Source: a virus. From it: a stretch of 55,470 nucleotides of DNA. Shown here piece after piece: positions 42,405-48,756 of this stretch. The stretch covers positions 1-55,470 of IMG/VR virus record IMGVR_UViG_3300045911_000113. One strand, given 5' to 3'. The notes below the pieces were generated by a model. That model made no database searches, was not told the DNA's origin, and worked only from the letters and a program-made list of their open reading frames with translations. Numbering within the stretch: position 1 is the first letter of the stretch; the number at the start of each line of letters is the position of its first letter. The position numbers and the translations under genes were made by a program.

Positions 42405-43137
42405 TTATTTCTTCCCCCGATAACGGCTTGTTTAACTTGCTTTTCCAATCTTTTGTGAGTGGTTTCACGAAAATCAACTTCTGTGTGCTATCGGTGACGA
42501 CATAATGTTCTCGACCAACTGCATATTTGGCAATCGCAGCTTTTGGATCAGTTCTGGCCAATTCGCCTCTAGCGCTGGTTTCCTTTTGCCATAACAACAC
42601 CGGTGCTTTTTTTACGCTGTTGCCAGAGGTTCGTCCCACAAAAGTCCAGTTATCAGCCAAATACACGGCCCCATTTCTCTTATTATCTGAACCGTCGATC
42701 TCGGGTTGAACATAAGTTTCTAGTAATACAAGTTCATCACCATACTTTTCTTGCCAACGACGAGCGCCGTTCTCACGCAATAATCTTAAACTCATAGTTC
42801 CAAGATTTTTTACACCACTGTTAGGTATTAAACAAAACCGATAGTTGTTAGCAACATTGTTGCTATGAAGCAATCGCGTCGTTGCGTCCCATCCTATATA
42901 TCGGTCGCGATCACCGACGGCCAATACACAACTACTAAGTCCCACCGCACCCAACAAATCACCGCCATCACTTTTATAAATGAGCCAGTTAATTCTGCGT
43001 TGAGGAACACACTTAAACTTTACATAACTGTGATATCTATTTATGGTTTTGGCAAATAATCTGTTTTGCGCAGAGGAAACACATTCCTCGAAGAATATGG
43101 GATAATTGTATAAGTCTCTGTAATCGAAAAATGACAT
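42376..43137 (-). CDS. DruA/DUF4338-like protein next to DNA polymerase
   Basis: 253 residues. RINWLIYKSDGGDLLGAVGL, then GDRDRYIGWDATTR, NNYRFCLIPNSGVKNLGTMS, YGDELVLLETYV and GAVYLADNWTFVGRTSGN match the ordered motifs of DUF4338, the domain of DruA. The other member at 34578-35747 is more diverged. It overlaps the polymerase start by 29 bp and so is probably co-translated. Function in phages unknown; possibilities include DNA modification or anti-defence. Confidence 0.72.
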   Translation of the reverse strand: MSFFDYRDLYNYPIFFEECVSSAQNRLFAKTINRYHSYVKFKCVPQRRINWLIYKSDGGDLLGAVGLSSCVLAVGDRDRYIGWDATTRLLHSNNVANNYRFCLIPNSGVKNLGTMSLRLLRENGARRWQEKYGDELVLLETYVQPEIDGSDNKRNGAVYLADNWTFVGRTSGNSVKKAPVLLWQKETSARGELARTDPKAAIAKYAVGREHYVVTDSTQKLIFVKPLTKDWKSKLNKPLSGEEIIVPEHIHNK

Positions 43138-43141
43138 ATGA

Positions 43142-43618
43142 CTAAATTAAATTTAGATGTTTGTAGAGTTTCTTTCTTGAAGCGGTTTTATTATTTTCAG
43201 TAATTATCCCATGCTGTTTTAAAGAAATTACTTCATCCGTAGTAAGAAATACAAATTTCCATACATTATAATTTGTATAGTCTACCAAACACCATAGATC
43301 AACATTTTGTAATTTTTTTTCCCATCCACCATCGGTGTACTTCCTTCCCTTACCTACTTCATTTGATGGTGCAAATGAAACGCGATCATACATTGATCGA
43401 ACTTCAATCTTAAGGCCGTCGGGCGAGACATTATCGTAAGAACAATTCTCATTTCCGGCCCGCTTACCTATTCCAAGAGATTCAATAATAAACTCTGCAT
43501 ATCGGCCAACTATACGACCATCATTAAAAAATTTACTAAGCAGTTCGACCGACAAACCACCATTTACCGATGCCATAGCCGGTATAGATACATCGTATTC
43601 AAAGTTTTTCGGCTTCAT
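43142..43618 (-). CDS. Hypothetical protein, possibly nuclease-like
   Basis: 158 residues from ATG 43618 with CGAGGAG upstream. The stretch GLKIEVRSMYDRVSF and NVDLWCLVDYTN...FVFLTTDEV could be the strand-ExK-like core of a restriction-endonuclease-type fold (E-V-R), as seen in some PD-(D/E)XK proteins lacking the Lys. No closer assignment. It precedes the DruA-like gene by 4 bp. Confidence 0.55.
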   Translation of the reverse strand: MKPKNFEYDVSIPAMASVNGGLSVELLSKFFNDGRIVGRYAEFIIESLGIGKRAGNENCSYDNVSPDGLKIEVRSMYDRVSFAPSNEVGKGRKYTDGGWEKKLQNVDLWCLVDYTNYNVWKFVFLTTDEVISLKQHGIITENNKTASRKKLYKHLNLI

Positions 43619-43652
43619 CAGTATAACTCCTCGATAATCCCTAAAAATCAAG

Positions 43653-43952
43653 TCACTCTGAGAGTGTTACACTTTCGTTACAATTGATCTCAATAATTTT
43701 TAACAATTCAGTTGCACGGTCTTGACCGATCCAATGGATTAGCTCAGACTTAAATCTATCGTCTGTTTTATTTTCTGTCAAGACCATTTCAAATGCAACA
43801 ATTTCGTCTATTCTACTTCCAAATGCTCTAGGCATTCCGACCCAGGAAACACCACCGTCCGCAGACACCAAAAGATCATAGGTGCCCCACGGACGGATGT
43901 TGTTTCGTTTGAATTGGAAGTTTTGTTCGTTAATCCAATCAGTTAATGTCAT
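43653..43952 (-). CDS. Hypothetical 99-residue protein
   Basis: Begins MTLTDWINEQNFQFKRNNIR and contains RPWGTYDLLVSADGGVSWVG, then an acidic helical C-terminus. No family recognised. It lies between dut and the nuclease-like gene, same strand, with a 34-bp gap downstream. Confidence 0.6.
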   Translation of the reverse strand: MTLTDWINEQNFQFKRNNIRPWGTYDLLVSADGGVSWVGMPRAFGSRIDEIVAFEMVLTENKTDDRFKSELIHWIGQDRATELLKIIEINCNESVTLSE

Positions 43953-44016
43953 ATGTTGGTTTTATGAGATTGTATGTCTGGACCGTTCAGCCACTTTAAA
44001 TATTCATTATAGATAT

Positions 44017-44451
44017 CTATCTGCCAGTTGAACCAAACCCATCTAAATTTCTATCAGTTTTACCAGAAAATTCAAAAATTTCAATAGGTTCTACAATAAT
44101 ACACTCTTGAAGAACCATTTGTGCAATCTTATCACCTGGCAAGAAATGAATTTTTGTATCATTTGGGTTGAAGAACGCCACAATAATCTCGGCCCGATAG
44201 CCTGGATCAATCACGCCGGCAACGGTAAACACTTCTTTCTTCGTAGCCACACTAGAACGATCCTTGATAATCCCACCGACATTCTCTGGAAACTGCACCG
44301 CAATGCCCGTCCGTACCTTGGTAACCACGCCGGGTTCCAATGTCACCGATTCCAATGTGTGTAAATCAAATCCCAAATCATCTTTATGTGCTTTACTTGG
44401 AATTGTTGCTCGACTATCTAGCTTACAAAAACCAATTGTGAGTTTGTTCAT
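44017..44451 (-). CDS. dut: dUTPase
   Basis: 144 residues. All five trimeric dUTPase motifs are visible: DDLGFDLH (I), KDRSSVA (II), GVIDPGYRAEI (III), LPGDKIAQMVL (IV) and RNLDGFGSTGR (V, with Asn-Leu-Asp in place of the usual Gly-rich start). It hydrolyses dUTP to dUMP for ThyX and keeps uracil out of DNA. The ATG is preceded by TGAGGATAT, whose TGA is the stop of the broken VWA gene, so translation was coupled to it. Confidence 0.95.
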   Translation of the reverse strand: MNKLTIGFCKLDSRATIPSKAHKDDLGFDLHTLESVTLEPGVVTKVRTGIAVQFPENVGGIIKDRSSVATKKEVFTVAGVIDPGYRAEIIVAFFNPNDTKIHFLPGDKIAQMVLQECIIVEPIEIFEFSGKTDRNLDGFGSTGR

Positions 44452-44457
44452 ATATCC

Positions 44458-44778
44458 TCAGAATGTTAACATGTTGAGTTTCTTTTCAATAGCTTCTACC
44501 GTGGTATCACCGTAGATAAACTGCGATGCTCGACCATCACGATAGAATACTGTCATTGGTATGGCTTTGATTCGAGCACGTTCCTTAAACTGGAACAGTG
44601 TGACCTCAGTTTCGCCACCTAATTCAGCATTTCAACGTAATACACCAAACTGTTCATTGATGCCATCTACGGTCTGCTTTTCAATGCGTCTCATTGAACC
44701 TGAACGGTCAATGACTAATGCTACATACGTCTTTTTTTCGTTCTTCTTGACCTTCTTGGTCTTTTTTGTTGTAACCAT
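44458..44778 (-). pseudogene. Broken VWA-domain gene with in-frame TGA
   Basis: ATG 44778 has a perfect GGAGGAG site. The frame encodes a basic N-terminus, then KKTYVALVIDRSGSMRRIEK with MIDAS DRSGSM (24-29) and TVDGINEQFGVLR. Codon 49 (44634-44632) is TGA; the same frame continues with NAELGGETEVTLFQFKERAR and stops at 44458 after 106 codons. A full VWA domain needs about 180 residues and the TxxxDA region is missing, so the gene is both interrupted and truncated. TGA is an ordinary stop elsewhere in this window, so read-through is not assumed. Confidence 0.75.
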
Positions 44779-44996
44779 TATCGTACTCCTCCGTATGTGA
44801 AGCCTAATTTTTCAAGACTGTCATACGTGAAGCCTAATTTTTCAAGACTGTTTTGTTTTTTTGTTGTGGTAACTGTTATGGTTGTGGTGGTTTCTGGGAG
44901 GGGGACAAGTCCAATCCATCGTGGACGACACCAGTAACACGAATGACAGCATGAATTACAAGAGTGACAGCATGAATTACAAGAGTGACAGCACAT
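44778..44996 (-). CDS. Repeat-built Cys-rich small ORF
   Basis: 72 codons from ATG 44996, which has GGTGGAG 7 nt upstream. The N-terminus is a cysteine repeat (MCCHSCNSCCHSCNSCC), encoded by two perfect 21-bp tandem copies. The centre is Thr-rich. The C-terminus is two copies of SLEKLGFTY(D/G), encoded by two 30-bp tandem repeats. Its end resembles the end of the upstream gene (FDKLGMKPGGV versus EKLGFTYGGVR). The DNA in both cases supplies the next ribosome binding site. It may be a non-functional product of repeat expansion. Confidence 0.4.
   Translation of the reverse strand: MCCHSCNSCCHSCNSCCHSCYWCRPRWIGLVPLPETTTTITVTTTKKQNSLEKLGFTYDSLEKLGFTYGGVR
44791..44850. repeat. Two 30-bp tandem repeats
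   Basis: 44791-44820 and 44821-44850 are identical at 27 of 30 positions, sharing gtgaagcctaatttttcaag. They encode SLEKLGFTY twice on the minus strand. Confidence 0.9.
44951..44992. repeat. Two perfect 21-bp tandem repeats
   Basis: 44951-44971 and 44972-44992 are identical copies of a 21-bp unit starting atgaattacaagagtgacag. A partial unit precedes them at 44941-44950. They encode CHSCNSC-type repeats on the minus strand. Confidence 0.92.
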
Positions 44997-44997
44997 A

Positions 44998-45552
44998 TCA
45001 TACTCCACCGGGTTTCATACCCAGCTTATCGAAAATGTTTGTAGGTGTTGTCTGCGACACGGAGTTTGCGAGGGTGATTAATCCCGATACACCAAGACTT
45101 CTAACCATTGATGAAACTTGTGGTGATACCCAAATAGCATTTGCAGTGCCAAATGGGATGTTGGGATCTACTGATTCTACTTTGGCCGAGAATGAACCAG
45201 TAAGAGCACCTCCTGTGAGTACACAACTATAGTTTTGAGCTCTTGCAAGTACCACTAGGTCTTCTCTGGAAAGGCCGGTACGAGCACTGTTTTGATACAA
45301 TGTCGTACCGGAAATACCATCCACGCCTTTCCAGTTTGGGTTGTTTTCGCCAACGCGAGTTTTTAGTTGGCAACCACATGACGTAGAACGACCTTTGACC
45401 AATGAGTATACATCGGCACGTTTTACACTACCACATACACACTGTACATCCATTTGAGCAGGACTGTCGTAAATGACTCCATCCACTACAGTCCATGACC
45501 CAAATGTATCACCGGCTTTGAATTTTCCTACGTACTTTGGTTTTCTACCCAT
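44998..45552 (-). CDS. HNH-homing-endonuclease-like protein, catalytic residues eroded
   Basis: 184 residues, GGAGGTTAT before the ATG. The N-terminal half has a Cys-rich DNA-binding module seen in phage homing endonucleases: FGSWTVVDG, VQCVCGSVKRADVYSLVKGR and STSCGC. The C-terminal half NYSCVLTGGALTGSF...VESVDPNIPFGTANAIWVSP lines up with the HNH pattern C..tG..L....VDri....GY...N..wV, but the key His residues are absent. It is probably a decayed or DNA-binding-only derivative. The hairpin at 45561-45613 lies over its ribosome binding site. Confidence 0.6.
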   Translation of the reverse strand: MGRKPKYVGKFKAGDTFGSWTVVDGVIYDSPAQMDVQCVCGSVKRADVYSLVKGRSTSCGCQLKTRVGENNPNWKGVDGISGTTLYQNSARTGLSREDLVVLARAQNYSCVLTGGALTGSFSAKVESVDPNIPFGTANAIWVSPQVSSMVRSLGVSGLITLANSVSQTTPTNIFDKLGMKPGGV

Positions 45553-45560
45553 ATAACCTC

Positions 45561-45613
45561 CTGGCAGACATCTATAAGTAGTGTCGTTTTTCGTAAAACG
45601 CTTATTCTGCCAG
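45561..45613 (-). promoter_or_regulatory. RBS-adjacent hairpin with CTACTTATAG motif
   Basis: Arms CTGGCAGA/TCTGCCAG (45561-45568 with 45606-45613), with an inner CGTTTT/AAAACG hairpin (45585-45600). On the minus strand the 3' arm ends at CCAG directly followed by GAGG of the ribosome binding site. CACTACTTATAG (45583-45572) lies inside, so RNA started there would not fold this hairpin. Confidence 0.6.
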
Positions 45614-45633
45614 AAATCATTGTTCGAATTATC

Positions 45634-45821
45634 CTAGATTGTACAACCACCGGCCACACATGCAAGATTTTCTGCTAGAGCCGTATCATCCTCGGTTTCA
45701 ACAACCTTGGTGAGATCAAGTGTATGTAGGTGTGCAAATAGTTCTTCATATCGTTAGCAACATAAGTCTTCTTCGCCGTTGATTTCTTCGGCAACTTGAC
45801 CTTGATTTTCTTTACCGCCAT
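45634..45821 (-). pseudogene. Chimeric remnant: VWA-type N-terminus joined to an old NrdJ tail
   Basis: ATG 45821 with AAGAGG starts MAVKKIKVKLPKKSTAKKTY VA (read without gap), resembling the start of the broken VWA gene. At 45755 the sequence switches, out of frame, to an NrdJ C-terminal tail: the frame HLHTLDLTKVVETEDDTALA then ENLACVAGGCTI ending in TAG at 45634. The first 53 bp of this tail are identical to the active nrdJ tail at 46462-46514, the rest is diverged. As read from the ATG only 48 codons are open. Confidence 0.7.
45703..45755. repeat. 53-bp direct repeat, copy 1
   Basis: Identical to 46462-46514. Lies in the chimeric remnant and derives from the 3' end of nrdJ. Confidence 0.93.
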
Positions 45822-45830
45822 ATAAACCTC

Positions 45831-46388
45831 TTACTTTTGAAAGGTATGTTTGTAAACATCCATCACGGCTTGTAATCCGTTATCAGTGATGTCTCTTGTG
45901 CCTATGCCGGCAAAGTGTTTAGTTCTCAACTTCGGTATTCCTGTGAATATGGAGAACCTACCGTTGTGATGGTCATATTCATACCATGATTCTGTGGGCT
46001 GGTCGTAAAAGAATATCGGCTTTCCGTTATTTACGGCCATTTGAACGGCCCAACCTGTGCCACCATCAACGCGCGTGTATGTATCGTCGTAAAATTTACC
46101 AATGGCAAAGATAGTCTCTCCATTTTTCACTTGATACCAATTTCTACTGATTAAACACTTGGTATATCGTGGCGCGGATAGGAGATTTCGTTTGAATTGC
46201 ACATTCACATCTAATGCATGTGCCAATCCTTCATGTAATTCAGCATCTGATAAGATGACGGGATTTTTTCCATACTGTTTGTGACCAGAGAAAGAATAGG
46301 CGTATGTCACCACGCCGTATTCTTCTCCAGCAGTTTCCCATGCCATATCAGCGCCAGGACACCCGCCACTGTGACATACATAACCCAT
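45831..46388 (-). CDS. SLOG/DprA-like Rossmann protein
   Basis: 185 residues. The N-terminus HSGGCPGADMAWETAGEEYG is a glycine-rich nucleotide-binding loop like that of SLOG/LOG-type proteins; the sequence continues VVTYAYSFSGH, TIFAIGKFYDDT, VDGGTGWAVQMAV and KPIFFYDQ, giving a Rossmann order with a second GGTGW loop. SLOG domains bind nucleotide-derived ligands and occur in defence and anti-defence proteins. It sits between the nrdJ C-terminal gene and the chimeric remnant, so it may have arrived with the recombination that made that scar. Confidence 0.6.
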   Translation of the reverse strand: MGYVCHSGGCPGADMAWETAGEEYGVVTYAYSFSGHKQYGKNPVILSDAELHEGLAHALDVNVQFKRNLLSAPRYTKCLISRNWYQVKNGETIFAIGKFYDDTYTRVDGGTGWAVQMAVNNGKPIFFYDQPTESWYEYDHHNGRFSIFTGIPKLRTKHFAGIGTRDITDNGLQAVMDVYKHTFQK

Positions 46389-46389
46389 A

Positions 46390-47073
46390 TTAGACTATCT
46401 CACAAGCTCCACCGCTGCAAGCAACGGTTTGTTGTAGTTCAGTTTCATCTTCTGTTTCAATAACCTTGGTGAGATCAAGTGTATGTAGGTGTGCAAATAG
46501 TTCTTCATATCGTTCCTTGGTAATGTCTTGGAACGGCGCCTGGATATAAGTGTGGTCGTCGTGTGGTAATACACTCAATGCGGTGTAGTTCTCTCGATTC
46601 GCCCACATCCACTCAAATACATCCTGCCACTCATCCTTTTTAATAGATACTGTGGTGGATACGTTGTTAATGTTTGCACCCTTACGATGTCCTACCTTGA
46701 CCCATTCCTTCCACACCTTACCTACGCGCTCAAGGAGGTCAAGAGCAGATTCATTGCGGAGAATAGCACCGTCTGGCGCCTTTTGTGGTACACTGATTAC
46801 CGCAGTCTTGTGTGGAGCAAAGAAATCGTCTTCCAACAACTCTGGATGTGCTTGTTGGAGATATCCATACACAGCTTCATTCTTGCCAACGCGGATGGTA
46901 CGAACGTAGTAGTCGTTGTGCCATGCGTGAATACCCGAAGAACTGCCTACTACAAGTGAGGTGGTGTTATGCACGACCGCGCCGTTCTTTAGTTGATAGG
47001 TATGTGTTCCCGACACCTCAATATCTACAGTTATTTTTTTCTCGGGATTCTTTCTAATTGTTTTGATTCTCAT
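46390..47073 (-). CDS. nrdJ: NrdJ C-terminal fragment preceded by C-terminal split-intein half
   Basis: 227 residues, TGGAGAAAATAA before the ATG. Residues 1-36 are a C-intein ending GTHTYQLKNGAVVHN; residue 37 (Thr) is the +1 extein residue. The extein TTSLVVGSSSGIHAWHNDYY continues the class II ribonucleotide reductase barrel and ends with the redox cysteines VACSGGACEIV (C218, C223). It must be joined to the middle fragment at 47130-47924 by protein trans-splicing. The nearest upstream gene on the strand is that fragment, 56 bp away. Confidence 0.92.
   Translation of the reverse strand: MRIKTIRKNPEKKITVDIEVSGTHTYQLKNGAVVHNTTSLVVGSSSGIHAWHNDYYVRTIRVGKNEAVYGYLQQAHPELLEDDFFAPHKTAVISVPQKAPDGAILRNESALDLLERVGKVWKEWVKVGHRKGANINNVSTTVSIKKDEWQDVFEWMWANRENYTALSVLPHDDHTYIQAPFQDITKERYEELFAHLHTLDLTKVIETEDETELQQTVACSGGACEIV
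46462..46514. repeat. 53-bp direct repeat, copy 2
   Basis: Identical to 45703-45755. This copy is inside the functional nrdJ C-terminal gene, covering codons for YEELFAHLHTLDLTKV. Confidence 0.93.
46966..47073 (-). mobile_element. C-intein of NrdJ split intein 2
   Basis: 36 residues, MRIKTIRKNPEKKITVDIEV to AVVHN, with intein blocks F and G. The penultimate His and terminal Asn are present and the +1 residue is Thr. Pairs with the N-intein at 47133-47450; the split site is in the usual position. Confidence 0.9.
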
Positions 47074-47129
47074 TTATTTTCTCCAAAAGATATTGATGTG
47101 TTCCATCTTTGTTGGTAATATAATATTAC

Positions 47130-47924
47130 TCAGTAAGAAATTATTTCGTCGGTTTCCACCAACTCATCGGCACGAACCCAACCACGAGCAGTCAAGAATT
47201 TGTGATTTGGTGTTACCGATACTACCAACCCGTCTTCCATTTCAATATCCCAAACTTCAGATACACCATTGACATAAAGAGATATAATCTTTTGTTCTTG
47301 ATTGTTTTCATCCAAGACGGTAACATCTCTATCAAATGGAATAAACGTCTTTTCTTCAATTTGTGATGGATCAACACCAATCATATCAAACAAACTTTTC
47401 AATGTTACTGATCCGTTTGTTGTCTTCACTTCTGTTTCAGGCACCACGCAGCCTTCGGGCTTGACCGTAGTAGTACGAGCGGCTTTGTTGATACCCAACA
47501 TTTCAGCAACACGAGCATTTTCTTCCTTGACAATCTTTGCTGCTTCGGCAAGATTGAGATTCAACACTTCACCAGAAGCAATACCCGTCATAGATACACC
47601 GATCAATGCTTCCTTCTCAGTGGTCTTCTTCCAAATATCACGGAGATAGTGGAAATTCGTGTAAGTTGCCTGCAACGTACCAATAAACGAGGCAACACGA
47701 GCACGAAGGTTGAGGTCGTTTTGATCAACAATATCCGATGCATTAATTGTTGTCAAATTACAGAACTGATTGGGGCGAAGACTAATTTCTGCGCAATTGT
47801 GTACTAATAGTCCGTTTGCAAAGAAGTTATGATTTTTTCTTATGGTCAAGTCATAAACATCTTCATTTTCCCTGATTGTCTTTTTTACGATTCTAGATTT
47901 AACAATCTGTTTTGCTTCCACCAT
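47130..47924 (-). CDS. nrdJ: NrdJ middle fragment flanked by two split-intein halves
   Basis: 264 residues. Residues 1-43 form a C-intein ending KNHNFFANGLLVHN. The extein (44-158) begins CAEISLRPNQFCNLTT, whose first Cys is the predicted thiyl-radical cysteine of the reductase, and ends ARTTTVKPEG. Residues 159-264 form an N-intein starting CVVPETEVKT. The protein therefore needs two trans-splicing reactions, one at each end. The start overlaps the end of the upstream endonuclease gene by 40 bp. Confidence 0.93.
   Translation of the reverse strand: MVEAKQIVKSRIVKKTIRENEDVYDLTIRKNHNFFANGLLVHNCAEISLRPNQFCNLTTINASDIVDQNDLNLRARVASFIGTLQATYTNFHYLRDIWKKTTEKEALIGVSMTGIASGEVLNLNLAEAAKIVKEENARVAEMLGINKAARTTTVKPEGCVVPETEVKTTNGSVTLKSLFDMIGVDPSQIEEKTFIPFDRDVTVLDENNQEQKIISLYVNGVSEVWDIEMEDGLVVSVTPNHKFLTARGWVRADELVETDEIISY
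47133..47450 (-). mobile_element. N-intein of NrdJ split intein 2
   Basis: 106 residues from C159, CVVPETEVKTTNGSVTLKSL onward, with block B VTPNHKFLT and ending in ADELVETDEIISY, a normal end for a naturally split N-intein. Inserted after KPEG, before the TTS that helps bind substrate phosphate. Confidence 0.9.
47796..47924 (-). mobile_element. C-intein of NrdJ split intein 1
   Basis: 43 residues starting MVEAKQIVKSRIVKKTIREN and ending LLVHN, strongly like C-inteins of the known NrdJ/gp41 split intein group. +1 residue is Cys. Pairs with the N-intein at 48760-49110. Confidence 0.92.
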
Positions 47925-48694
47925 TTTAATTCCCCCAAGTATGTATTTCCATCCAAAAACGGAGTAATGTTATCTATTAAACAAAACTCAACGTTTTTTA
48001 AAGATGGGTCTTTTTTAAGTTCTTCAAACTTCCACACCCTATTTTTGAAATATCCCTTGACTTCTATTATCTTTACAAGTTTTCCGGCTTCATATATAAA
48101 AAAATCAGGTCTATATGATTCTGCCCCTAACATCCATTGTTGAGATTCTACATCCCAATCAAATTTATTTTTATCTAACCATTTGGCTAGAATATATTCA
48201 TATGTTGACCGAAGCCATACATATTTTTGTCTTGATTTGTTAAAGAAGTAACCTGTAACCCCACGTTCTGTGTTCTTATTCTTGGTTCGTCTGTTTCTCC
48301 AACCGCCAGATTTTATTGCATTTTCACTTCTAACTCGTTTTAGATTTTCTGTAACAACATTATATCCTTTACGAATTGGTATGTTTATATATTCTAGGAG
48401 CCTACGCATTTTTGTGTAGCTAATGTTTAGTTCTCTTGCCATTAACTTTAATCCAACTCCGTCATGTTCATACTTTTGGCGCACCGATGATACAAAATAA
48501 TTCCACTCATCTGCATAAACTTCTTGGAGTTTTTTTCTAATAAAGGTTTTCTTTACAAACCCTCTAGCTCCGTTTCCATACAATTTATACTGCTCTTTAA
48601 AAAATTCTCGGTATTCTGTTTGCCACTCGTTACGAATGTCACGATACCCATCCAACTCTATAAACTTACGATATAAGGTATTCAAGTCTAACAT
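47885..48694 (-). CDS. Free-standing PD-(D/E)XK putative homing endonuclease between split-intein halves
   Basis: 269 residues from ATG 48694; an upstream TTG frame runs through the hairpin and is unlikely. A helical N-terminal part (helix-turn-helix-like, ARELNISYTKMRRLLEYINI) is followed by a segment GVTGYFFNKSRQKYVWLRST, YEYILAKWLDKNKFDW and the nuclease core YRPDFFIYEAGKLVKIIEVKGYF (PD...ExK). The gene lies exactly between the N- and C-intein halves of NrdJ split intein 1, the place expected for the element that fractured the gene. The protein at 54723-55470 has the same layout. Confidence 0.78.
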   Translation of the reverse strand: MLDLNTLYRKFIELDGYRDIRNEWQTEYREFFKEQYKLYGNGARGFVKKTFIRKKLQEVYADEWNYFVSSVRQKYEHDGVGLKLMARELNISYTKMRRLLEYINIPIRKGYNVVTENLKRVRSENAIKSGGWRNRRTKNKNTERGVTGYFFNKSRQKYVWLRSTYEYILAKWLDKNKFDWDVESQQWMLGAESYRPDFFIYEAGKLVKIIEVKGYFKNRVWKFEELKKDPSLKNVEFCLIDNITPFLDGNTYLGELKWWKQNRLLNLES

Positions 48695-48698
48695 AGGG

Positions 48699-48744
48699 TT
48701 CCCCGCAATAGGTTCTACATATAAATAGTGTCTATTGTGGGGAA
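48699..48744 (-). promoter_or_regulatory. Hairpin with CTATTTATA motif over the endonuclease RBS
   Basis: Stem TTCCCCGCAATAG/CTATTGTGGGGAA (48699-48711 with 48732-48744), 13 bp with one G-U pair. The minus-strand 3' arm contains the GCGGGGAA ribosome binding site of ATG 48694. The loop holds ACACTATTTATATG, so transcription started there would leave the site free. Confidence 0.65.
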
Positions 48745-48756
48745 ACAACCCATATG

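Noticed and set aside
10208-48732. TATAAATA/TATAAGTA read on the plus strand as T4-type late promoters
   Set aside because: They would drive antisense RNA into gene starts, and no plus-strand genes exist. The hairpin/RBS geometry makes sense only for minus-strand transcription, so I treat the reverse complement as the motif.
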